In this document: piece after piece, positions 1 through 5,341 of the stretch
How the letters are laid out: the number at the start of each line of letters is the position of its first letter
How positions within the stretch are numbered: the stretch's first letter is position 1
Source: an uncultured Oscillospiraceae bacterium
Lineage (GTDB): Bacteria > Bacillota > Clostridia > Oscillospirales > Oscillospiraceae
DNA: 7,443 nucleotides
Assembly (NCBI GenBank): GCA_900754515.1
Contig: CAAEDD010000130.1
Location: 1-7,443 of the forward strand
Direction of reading: 5' to 3'
Notes under the pieces: model-generated
The model's database searches: none
What the model was told of the DNA's origin: nothing
The model's input: the letters and a program-made list of their open reading frames with translations, nothing else
Translations under genes and position numbers: made by a program

Positions 1-1121
1 TAATCATATTTGCATCTCTGTTTTGCACCAGCGCTTATGGGGAGGGCTATCTGAAAGATGCCGATGTAGCTATCGAGGCGCCGTCGGCGGTGCTAATGGA
101 GAAGGAGACGGGGCAGCTCATCTATGAAAAGAATGCCTATGAGCGGCGTTTCCCCGCCAGTGTTACCAAGATAATGACGATGCTGCTGATTGTTGAGGAC
201 ATAGAGAGCGGAAAGCTCAGCCTGGATGACACTGTAACAGCCAGCGAGCGGGCCGCCTCTTTCGGAGGCAGCTGCGTGTATCTGGAGGTGGGGGAGCAGA
301 TGAGCGTCAGCGACATGCTCAAATGCATTGCCGTGGTCTCTGCCAACGACTGTGCTGTGGCCATGGCCGAGCACATCAGCGGCAGCGAGAGTCTCTTTGT
401 GGACAGGATGAACCGCCGGGCGAAGGAGCTGGGGATGAAGGATACCCACTTTACCAGCTGCAGCGGCCTCTTTGACGACGGGGACCACTACACCACCGCC
501 TATGATGTGGCGCTGATGTCCAGGGAACTTATAAAGCATGACATGATAAAGGACTTTACTACCATCTGGATGGACAGCATACGGGGCGGGGAATTTGAGC
601 TGAGCAACACCAACAAGCTGGTGCACTGGTATTCCGGCTGTACCGGGCTGAAGACCGGCTACACATCCACCTCAAAATACTGTCTGTCCGCCACGGCGGA
701 GCGGGATGGGGTGGAATATATTGCCGTCGTCCTGGGCGGAGAGAGCAGTGACAGCCGCAACAAGGACGCCCAGACTCTGCTGGATGTAGGGTTTGCCAAC
801 TATTCCCTGTGCCCGCTGACCATGGAGGAGCCGCTGCCGCAGCTGAAGGTGGAGTTGGGAAAAACGGACAGAGTGAGCCTGGAATACGGCGCTGAGCCCT
901 ATGCTCTGGTGGAGGGCAAGGGACAGACACCGGAATATGAGCTGAAACTTAAAAGCAGTGTCCAGGCACCGGTAGCAAAGGGGGATGAACTGGGAACCCT
1001 TACCGTCACTCTGGGCGGAGAGATTGTAGCGGAGGTGCCGGTCTGTGCAGGAGAGGACGTGGAACGCGTAGGTTTCTTCGGCCTGTTCAAACGCCTGGGC
1101 GGCAGCCTTTTTGCCCTGTGA
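1..1121 (+). CDS. dacF: D-alanyl-D-alanine carboxypeptidase (penicillin-binding protein 5 family, DacF-like), 5' end outside window
   Basis: A secreted serine carboxypeptidase that removes the terminal D-alanine from peptidoglycan pentapeptides outside the membrane. The first complete codon is at position 3 and the frame is open to the window edge. The first 13 visible residues are hydrophobic and look like the end of a signal peptide, with a plausible signal peptidase I site after Thr-Ser-Ala (codons at 27-35). All three active-site motifs of the family are present: Ser-Val-Thr-Lys (nucleophile Ser codon at 159, Lys at 168), Ser-Ala-Asn (339-347) and Lys-Thr-Gly (651-659). A C-terminal PBP5_C-type beta domain follows, then a tail rich in Phe, Leu, Arg and Lys (about 1062-1118) that could be an amphipathic membrane anchor. 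The visible 372 residues nearly match the usual 380-390, so only a few codons are missing. A downstream GTG at 90 could start a frame but would remove the signal peptide, so it is not the real start. The family assignment is firm; the dacF symbol rather than dacA or dacB is by resemblance. Confidence 0.93.
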   Translation, partial: IIFASLFCTSAYGEGYLKDADVAIEAPSAVLMEKETGQLIYEKNAYERRFPASVTKIMTMLLIVEDIESGKLSLDDTVTASERAASFGGSCVYLEVGEQMSVSDMLKCIAVVSANDCAVAMAEHISGSESLFVDRMNRRAKELGMKDTHFTSCSGLFDDGDHYTTAYDVALMSRELIKHDMIKDFTTIWMDSIRGGEFELSNTNKLVHWYSGCTGLKTGYTSTSKYCLSATAERDGVEYIAVVLGGESSDSRNKDAQTLLDVGFANYSLCPLTMEEPLPQLKVELGKTDRVSLEYGAEPYALVEGKGQTPEYELKLKSSVQAPVAKGDELGTLTVTLGGEIVAEVPVCAGEDVERVGFFGLFKRLGGSLFAL

Positions 1122-1135
1122 AAGGCTAAGTTTCT
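1104..1135 (+). terminator. Weak hairpin over the carboxypeptidase stop codon, possible terminator
   Basis: AGCCTTT (1104-1110) pairs perfectly with AAAGGCT (1121-1127) across a 10-base loop, and the TGA stop lies at the loop/right-arm junction. Only a short T-run (TTT at 1131-1133) follows after three bases, so this is a poor intrinsic terminator. It is the only candidate between the carboxypeptidase gene and the pgi promoter. Some read-through into pgi is plausible. Confidence 0.35.
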
Positions 1136-1136
1136 G

Positions 1137-1164
1137 TTGAAATATATGGGAAAAAGTATATAAT
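1137..1164 (+). promoter_or_regulatory. Sigma-70/sigma-A type promoter for pgi
   Basis: A -35 box TTGAAA (1137-1142, 5 of 6 matches to consensus) is followed after 16 bases by a perfect -10 box TATAAT (1159-1164). Transcription would start near 1171, giving a leader of about 50 bases with an AGGAGG ribosome binding site at 1203-1208. The AT-rich stretch stands out sharply from the GC-rich coding DNA on both sides. It supports pgi being its own transcription unit. Confidence 0.75.
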
Positions 1165-1220
1165 AAAATCAGTGATACAATAGCAAAAAATACAAGGTAC
1201 ATAGGAGGAAACGAGGAAAA

Positions 1221-2495
1221 ATGGTAAAAGTTGATTTGTCCGGCGCTGCCCAATTCTTTACCAGTGCCGGCCCGGATTATGCCCTTGCAGGGCTTGCCCA
1301 TAAGAAGCTTATTGAAAAGACCGGCCTGGGCAGCGAGTTCACCGGCTGGATGGAGCTGCCCCAGCGCATCAAGGAGACGGAGCTGGAGGAGATAATCGCC
1401 ACCGCCGAGAAGATACGCAGCCGCTCCAAGGCCCTGGTGGTCGTTGGCATAGGCGGCTCCTACCTGGGAGCCCGGGGCGCTATAGAACTTTTAAAGCCCC
1501 TGCCCGGCAAGGACGATCCCCAGATATTTTTTGTGGGCAACATGCTCTCCGCCGACACCCTCTGCGACACTCTTGACAGGCTTGGGGACATGGATTTTGA
1601 CGTGAACGTCATCTCCAAGTCCGGCACCACTCTGGAGCCGGCCGTGTCTTTCCGTATCTTCCGGGAGCTGCTGGAAAAGAAATACGGCGACAAGGCCGAC
1701 GAGCATATCTTTGCCACTACCGACGCCCACAAGGGCGTGCTTAAATCCCTGGCCGACGCCCGGGGCTGGGAGACCTTCGTGGTGCCCGACGACGTGGGCG
1801 GCCGCTTCAGTGTGCTGTCCGCCGTGGGTCTGCTGCCTATGGCAGTTGCAGGCATTGATGTACGCCGGGTCATAGACGCCGCTATAGAGGAGTTCAAGGC
1901 TCTCTCCCTCCAGTCTCCGGAGAACCCGGCCTGGAAGTATGCCGCAGCCCGCCAGCATCTCTACGCCAAGGACTACGAGATAGAGATACTGGCCTGCTAT
2001 GAGCCCAGCTTCCGTTTCATGGCCGAGTGGTGGAAGCAGCTTTACGGCGAGAGCGAGGGCAAGGACGGCAAGGGAATCTTCCCCGCCTCTGTGGAATATA
2101 CCGCCGACCTGCACTCCATGGGCCAGTACATCCAGTCAGGACCAAGAAAGCTCATGGAGACGGTAGTGCGCTTCAGCCACAGCCGCCGCACCTATACCTT
2201 CCCCTATGAGGCGGAGGATACCGACGGCCTCAACTACATCGCCGGCCGGGATATCTCCGAGGTGGGCCATGTGGCCGCCGATGCCGTGCGGGACGCCCAT
2301 GTGGCCGGCGGCGTGCCCAATATGATCATTGAAGTACCAATGCGCAATGAGGAGGGCTTTGCCGCTCTGGTCTGCTTCTTTGAGGTGGCCTGCGCTATCT
2401 CCGGCTACATGTCCGGGGTCAACCCCTTCGATCAGCCCGGTGTGGAGGCATACAAAAAGAATATGTTCCGTATGCTGGGCAAGCCCGGCACCTGA
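1221..2495 (+). CDS. pgi: Glucose-6-phosphate isomerase
   Basis: Interconverts glucose 6-phosphate and fructose 6-phosphate in the cytoplasm (glycolysis and gluconeogenesis). The 424-residue product has two SIS sugar-isomerase domains and fits the short Firmicute form (about 450 residues) rather than the roughly 550-residue proteobacterial form. Visible landmarks are GIGGSYLGA (residues 76-84), the phosphate-binding Ser-Lys-Ser-Gly-Thr-Thr (132-137), the first family signature around GGRFS (193-197), Gly-Glu-Ser-Glu-Gly-Lys (276-281) holding the probable catalytic Glu277, Leu-His-Ser-Met-Gly-Gln with probable catalytic His298, and the second signature FDQPGVEAYK ending in Lys412, the usual catalytic lysine. 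The ATG at 1221 follows AGGAGG (1203-1208, 12 bases away) and a nearer GAGG (1213-1216). It has its own promoter upstream and a strong terminator downstream, so it is probably transcribed alone. Confidence 0.98.
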   Translation: MVKVDLSGAAQFFTSAGPDYALAGLAHKKLIEKTGLGSEFTGWMELPQRIKETELEEIIATAEKIRSRSKALVVVGIGGSYLGARGAIELLKPLPGKDDPQIFFVGNMLSADTLCDTLDRLGDMDFDVNVISKSGTTLEPAVSFRIFRELLEKKYGDKADEHIFATTDAHKGVLKSLADARGWETFVVPDDVGGRFSVLSAVGLLPMAVAGIDVRRVIDAAIEEFKALSLQSPENPAWKYAAARQHLYAKDYEIEILACYEPSFRFMAEWWKQLYGESEGKDGKGIFPASVEYTADLHSMGQYIQSGPRKLMETVVRFSHSRRTYTFPYEAEDTDGLNYIAGRDISEVGHVAADAVRDAHVAGGVPNMIIEVPMRNEEGFAALVCFFEVACAISGYMSGVNPFDQPGVEAYKKNMFRMLGKPGT

Positions 2496-2501
2496 TATTA
2501 C

Positions 2502-2532
2502 TTGTCAAGGAAGGCAAAAACTTCTTTGACAA
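2502..2532 (+). other. Hairpin just after pgi, without a T-tract
   Basis: TTGTCAAGGAAG (2502-2513) pairs with CTTCTTTGACAA (2521-2532): 12 pairs including one G-U, with a 7-base loop. No T-run follows, so it is unlikely to terminate on its own. It begins 7 bases after the pgi stop and could protect the pgi mRNA 3' end or assist the terminator 20 bases further on. The pairing is directly visible; the role is inferred. Confidence 0.5.
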
Positions 2533-2552
2533 AAGAATTTGCACTGCGCTGT

Positions 2553-2590
2553 GTCGGAGCAAGCTGTATATTGCTTGCTCCGACTTTTAT
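2553..2590 (+). terminator. Rho-independent terminator of pgi
   Basis: A perfect 12-base-pair stem, GTCGGAGCAAGC (2553-2564) with GCTTGCTCCGAC (2573-2584), closes an 8-base loop and is followed directly by TTTTAT (2585-2590). This is the strongest terminator in the window and lies 57 bases after the pgi stop codon. Confidence 0.85.
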
Positions 2591-2627
2591 ACCTGCGGCA
2601 AAAAACTGCGGGGCTTTTTATCTGCTT

Positions 2628-2659
2628 AACCCGGGGCCGGAGAGCCTCGGGTTTTCCTT
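2628..2659 (+). terminator. Second terminator-like hairpin (backup terminator or attenuator) upstream of the alaX-like gene
   Basis: AACCCGGGGC (2628-2637) pairs with GCCTCGGGTT (2644-2653): ten pairs including one G-U, around a 6-base loop, followed by TTTTCCTT. The shape is that of an intrinsic terminator with a modest T-tract. It may be a backup for the pgi terminator. Alternatively, if transcription enters from upstream, it could attenuate the editing-protein gene. No T-box sequence or other known antiterminator element was recognised next to it. Confidence 0.65.
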
Positions 2660-2686
2660 GTATAAAAGGGCCTTTGATGTTATTCT
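2658..2686 (+). promoter_or_regulatory. Weak candidate promoter for the alaX-like gene
   Basis: TTGTAT (2658-2663) and TATTCT (2681-2686) are separated by 17 bases. Each matches consensus only in part (3 of 6 and 4 of 6). It is offered because the gene needs a start of transcription downstream of two terminators and this is the best-placed pair in the remaining 90 bases. An unrelated perfect 13-base palindrome, AGGCAACTTGCCT (2712-2724), lies just downstream and could be an operator or chance. Confidence 0.25.
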
Positions 2687-2739
2687 AAATCCGGATAAAG
2701 CAAACCCGGAAAGGCAACTTGCCTCGGGCCAGGCTAAAA

Positions 2740-2745
2740 AGGAGA
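2740..2745 (+). promoter_or_regulatory. Ribosome binding site deciding the start of the alaX-like gene
   Basis: AGGAGA lies 6 bases before the ATG at 2752. It rules out the in-frame TTG at 2719, which has no suitable site upstream and would place this element inside the gene. A second ATG at 2747 runs straight into TGA and is not usable. Confidence 0.85.
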
Positions 2746-2751
2746 AATGAT

Positions 2752-3912
2752 ATGTTTACGGAAAAACTGTATTATAAAGACAGCCACATGTTCAAGTTCA
2801 CAGCCAAGGTCCTAGACTGCCGGAATACCGGCAGGGGCCCTGCGGTAATACTTGATAAAACCGCTTTTTTCCCGGAAGGAGGCGGCCAGCAGGCGGACAC
2901 CGGAAGCATAGGAGCGGCCAAAGTCACGGACGTGCAGGAGATACAAGGGGAGATACTCCACTACTGCGACATGGCCCTTCCCGTGGGTGAGAGCTTTGAA
3001 GGCAGCATAGACTGTGAACAGAGGCTGTGCCGGATGCAGAACCATTCCGGGGAGCATGTGGTCTCCGGCCTTGCCCATAAGCTCTACGGCTGCGAAAACG
3101 TGGGCTTTCACATGGGGGAGGATTTTGTTACCATAGACTTCGACCGGGAGCTTAGCTGGGACCAGCTTATGGAGATAGAGACTCTGGCAAACCGGGCGGT
3201 AAGGGAAAACCTGCCCGTGCTCTGTACCTTTCCTGAGCCGGAGAAGTTGAAGGCCATGGAATACCGCAGCAAGCTGGAGCTGACGGAAAACGTGCGCATA
3301 GTGGAGATACCCGGAGTAGACCGCTGCGCCTGCTGTGCTCCCCATGTACAGCACACCGGGGAGATAGGGCTTATCAAGGTACTGGAATCCGAGCGCCACC
3401 GTGGCGGAGTGCGGCTGAACCTGGCCTGCGGAATGCTGGCTCTCCGGGACTATCGGATTAAGCAGGACAATGTCTATGCCATATCCCATGCCCTCAGCGC
3501 CAAACGCCATGAGACTGCCGCCGCAGTGGAGCGGCTGCTCAATGAGCAGCAGAAGTGCAAGGAGCGCCTGGCCGGACTGAGCATGGAGCTGGTGCGCCTG
3601 AGAGCAGACAGCCAGAATGTGACCGAGGGGAACATCTGCATCTTTGACGATGTGCTGGATGAGATAGCTCTCAGGGAATTGGTCAATCTGCTGATGGAAA
3701 AATGCACAGGTATAGCTGCCGCCTTTTCAGGCAGCGACGAAACTGGTTACCGCTATATAATGGGCAGCCGGAATGTCGACCTGAAAGCCAGGGCAAAGGA
3801 GCTGAACACATTGATAAATGGCCGGGGCGGCGGAAAGCCTCAGATGATACAGGGCAGCGCCACGGCGCAGAGAGAGCAGATTGCCAGGGCTCTGGAACGG
3901 GACTACAAATAA
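2752..3912 (+). CDS. alaX: Alanyl-tRNA editing protein, AlaX long form with DHHA1 domain
   Basis: A free-standing relative of the alanyl-tRNA synthetase editing region, expected to hydrolyse mischarged Ser-tRNA(Ala) (possibly Gly-tRNA(Ala)) in the cytoplasm. The 386-residue protein lacks the catalytic aminoacylation domain. It opens with a beta-barrel segment containing FFPEGGGQQ (39-47), as in AlaRS editing domains. The zinc-site motifs follow: His98-Ser-Gly-Glu-His102, and Cys194-x3-His198 within a cysteine-rich run just before Thr-Gly-Glu-Ile-Gly. Next come a coiled-coil-like stretch (about 255-290) and a C-terminal DHHA1 domain with its glycine-rich motif (Gly357-Arg-Gly-Gly-Gly-Lys-Pro363). 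The length fits the long AlaX class. It stands between the pgi terminators and the promoter of the dehydratase operon, probably as a single-gene unit. No clear intrinsic terminator follows, only a T-run at 3914-3919 without a convincing stem. Specificity within the AlaX family cannot be read from the sequence. Confidence 0.92.
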   Translation: MFTEKLYYKDSHMFKFTAKVLDCRNTGRGPAVILDKTAFFPEGGGQQADTGSIGAAKVTDVQEIQGEILHYCDMALPVGESFEGSIDCEQRLCRMQNHSGEHVVSGLAHKLYGCENVGFHMGEDFVTIDFDRELSWDQLMEIETLANRAVRENLPVLCTFPEPEKLKAMEYRSKLELTENVRIVEIPGVDRCACCAPHVQHTGEIGLIKVLESERHRGGVRLNLACGMLALRDYRIKQDNVYAISHALSAKRHETAAAVERLLNEQQKCKERLAGLSMELVRLRADSQNVTEGNICIFDDVLDEIALRELVNLLMEKCTGIAAAFSGSDETGYRYIMGSRNVDLKARAKELNTLINGRGGGKPQMIQGSATAQREQIARALERDYK

Positions 3913-3962
3913 ATTTTTTAACAGCCAGTTTACTGCGACTAGTTCACAGAACAGACATTCGT

Positions 3963-3990
3963 TTAGACATTACTTGTCAATATGTATAAT
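3963..3990 (+). promoter_or_regulatory. Possible upstream promoter of the dehydratase-type operon
   Basis: A perfect TATAAT (3985-3990) has only a poor -35 partner: TTAGAC (3963-3968) at 16 bases, or TAGACA (3964-3969) at 15. If active, it would give a leader of about 130 bases before the GTG start at 4129. The stronger promoter 55 bases downstream is the more likely main one. Confidence 0.4.
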
Positions 3991-4039
3991 ATCCCCCAAA
4001 ATACAGCATATAAAAACCGTAAAAATGCACAAATATTAA

Positions 4040-4068
4040 TTGACAGTACATTAACGATTTGATAAAAT
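4040..4068 (+). promoter_or_regulatory. Strong sigma-70/sigma-A type promoter of the dehydratase-type operon
   Basis: A perfect -35 box TTGACA (4040-4045), a 17-base spacer and a -10 box TAAAAT (4063-4068, 5 of 6). Transcription would start near 4075, with a leader of about 54 bases before the GTG start at 4129. The leader could form a small hairpin (TGGGC 4082-4086 with GCCCA 4093-4097). This promoter shows that the in-frame ATG at 4069, directly after the -10 box, is not the translation start. Confidence 0.8.
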
Positions 4069-4074
4069 ATGTAC
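4046..4074 (+). repeat. Inverted repeat bracketing the -10 box, possible operator
   Basis: GTACAT (4046-4051) and ATGTAC (4069-4074) form an inverted repeat with 17 bases between the arms. It begins directly after the -35 box and ends at the expected transcription start. A dimeric repressor bound here would block the promoter. Six-base arms can occur by chance, so this is only a candidate. Confidence 0.3.
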
Positions 4075-4116
4075 GTAAGAGTGGGCCCTGCTGCCCAATG
4101 CGGAAAATCGGATTTT

Positions 4117-4122
4117 GGAGGG
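4117..4122 (+). promoter_or_regulatory. Ribosome binding site deciding a GTG start
   Basis: GGAGGG lies 6 bases before GTG at 4129. The in-frame ATG at 4069 has no ribosome binding site and falls at the promoter, and an in-frame TTG at 4123 touches the site with no spacing. GTG 4129 is therefore the best start. Confidence 0.85.
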
Positions 4123-4128
4123 TTGTCT

Positions 4129-5340
4129 GTGAAAGATCTCAAGCACCTGATCTACTTTGAGAATCTGCTTCAGGAAGCCAACAATGAGCTGGTACAGAAA
4201 GCCAGAGCCGATGGAAAATACGCTGTTGGCTATACCTGCTACTTTATGCCTGAAGTTCTTCTCGACCTGCCGGGTTGCTTCTCAGTACGCCTGAGAGCTC
4301 CCCGCTGCACATCCCCGGATATCGCCACCTACTACATGTCCGCCCGTGTCTGCCACTACGGGCGCAGCCTTTTTGAGCGGGCCCTGGAGGGGGGCTACAA
4401 CTTCCTGGACGCTCAGATGGCCACGGAGACATGTACCGTCACCTGCCGCTTCCAGGAGCATCTCCAGCAGAAAAAACTCAATAGCGTTGCAGATATGAAT
4501 GTCATCCAGAATGACAATTTCTTCTGCGAATTTATCGATGTACCCTTTAAAAAAACGGAGAACAGCTACCGCCACTATAAGGAGCAGCTGAAGTATCATG
4601 TGCTGGATAAGCTCCAGGAGCACTTCGGCATAGACACCTCCGACGAGGCCATTATGAAGGCCATTGAACAGCACAATGAGGTCTGCCGCCTGATAAATGA
4701 GATAGGCGACTACCGTAAGCTGGACAATCCAACCATCACCGGCTATGAGTTCCACGTGATTCAGCTGGTAAGCCTGGTGTGTCCCAAGGAGCTGATACTG
4801 CCCTATCTTCGGGAGACGGCAGAAGAAATGAAAACCAGAGAGCCCGACGACAGGTGGCCCTTCCGCTGCAAGGTGGTGCTGGCAGGATCTGAAAACGACG
4901 ACCCGGAATTCACCAAGCTCATTGAGAGCTGCGGGGCGGAAGTGGTGGCGGACCGCTATTGCTACGGGGCGGTGGAGAGCCGCATACCTATCACCGTTAA
5001 GGAAGGGCAGGAGCCCCTGGACGCCATAGCCCGGCATTATCTGGACACCAGCAACTGCCCCCGCTTCATGCCTCAGAACATCATGAGGGAGAGAAAGCAG
5101 CGTCTGGCAAATCTGGTGAAGGAGTACAAGGCCGACGGCCTGATAGTCGCCTCCAATAAGTTCTGTGAATACTGGAGCTATGAGCGTGTGATAGACACTG
5201 TGGTTATGAAACGGGACTTCGGCATCCCGGTGTGCTCCATAGAAAAAGAGTATATCAATTCTGCCTCCGGCCAGCTGCGCACCCGTTTCCAGGCCTTCGT
5301 TGAAAGTGTGGAGATCAAGAAGATCCAGGAGGGCAAGTAA
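4129..5340 (+). CDS. 2-hydroxyacyl-CoA dehydratase / benzoyl-CoA reductase family subunit (HGD-D, HgdB/BcrC-like)
   Basis: The smaller subunit (403 residues, GTG start) of an iron-sulfur enzyme related to 2-hydroxyglutaryl-CoA dehydratase and benzoyl-CoA reductase. The N-terminal part carries the family pattern GYTCYFMPE (Cys37), then Cys75 before a Gly-Arg-Ser run, then Cys102. The C-terminal part has Lys-Phe-Cys346-Glu and the hallmark GQLRTRFQAFVE (381-392). By analogy with the three cluster-binding cysteines of HadB/HadC, Cys75, Cys102 and Cys346 are the probable [4Fe-4S] ligands, with a fourth non-protein ligand. Fifteen cysteines are present in all. The next gene starts one base after the stop codon, and its ribosome binding site lies inside this gene, so the two products are probably translationally coupled and form a heterodimer. 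An activator ATPase gene is downstream, as this enzyme type requires. Substrate unknown: an amino-acid-derived 2-hydroxyacyl-CoA, an aromatic acyl-CoA, or a non-CoA substrate as in double-cubane cluster relatives are all possible. Confidence 0.88.
   Translation: MKDLKHLIYFENLLQEANNELVQKARADGKYAVGYTCYFMPEVLLDLPGCFSVRLRAPRCTSPDIATYYMSARVCHYGRSLFERALEGGYNFLDAQMATETCTVTCRFQEHLQQKKLNSVADMNVIQNDNFFCEFIDVPFKKTENSYRHYKEQLKYHVLDKLQEHFGIDTSDEAIMKAIEQHNEVCRLINEIGDYRKLDNPTITGYEFHVIQLVSLVCPKELILPYLRETAEEMKTREPDDRWPFRCKVVLAGSENDDPEFTKLIESCGAEVVADRYCYGAVESRIPITVKEGQEPLDAIARHYLDTSNCPRFMPQNIMRERKQRLANLVKEYKADGLIVASNKFCEYWSYERVIDTVVMKRDFGIPVCSIEKEYINSASGQLRTRFQAFVESVEIKKIQEGK
5327..5333 (+). promoter_or_regulatory. 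Ribosome binding site inside the 3' end of the first subunit gene
   Basis: AGGAGGG encodes part of the C-terminus of the upstream subunit and lies 8 bases before ATG 5342. It fixes the start of the second subunit at 5342 rather than the in-frame TTG at 5300, and suggests coupled translation of the two subunits. Confidence 0.88.
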
Positions 5341-5341
5341 A

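Noticed and set aside
2593..2619. Hairpin between A-run and T-run around 2601-2619
   Set aside because: Only five A-T pairs close a GC-rich 9-base loop that cannot pair further; the CTGCGG copies at 2593 and 2606 are direct, not inverted.
2502..2750. An 82-codon plus-strand frame starting at TTG in the pgi/alaX gap
   Set aside because: It runs through three hairpins including a strong terminator, has no ribosome binding site, and overlaps the binding site of the next gene.
2496..2751. T-box or other riboswitch ahead of the alanyl-tRNA editing gene
   Set aside because: No T-box consensus (AGGGTGGNACCGCG-like) or specifier loop could be found, and the hairpins are simple terminator shapes.
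2497..3980. Exact 12-base repeat ATTACTTGTCAA at 2497-2508 and 3969-3980
   Set aside because: A few 12-base matches are expected by chance in a window this long, and the flanking bases differ. Both copies being intergenic is suggestive but not enough.
4069..4128. ATG 4069 as start of the small dehydratase subunit (20 residues longer)
   Set aside because: It lies directly after the -10 box, at or before the expected transcription start, and has no ribosome binding site; GTG 4129 has GGAGGG at good spacing.
4098..4160. Short leader peptide starting at ATG 4098 ahead of the dehydratase operon
   Set aside because: No ribosome binding site, out of frame, and it overlaps the start of the real gene without any codon pattern suggesting attenuation.
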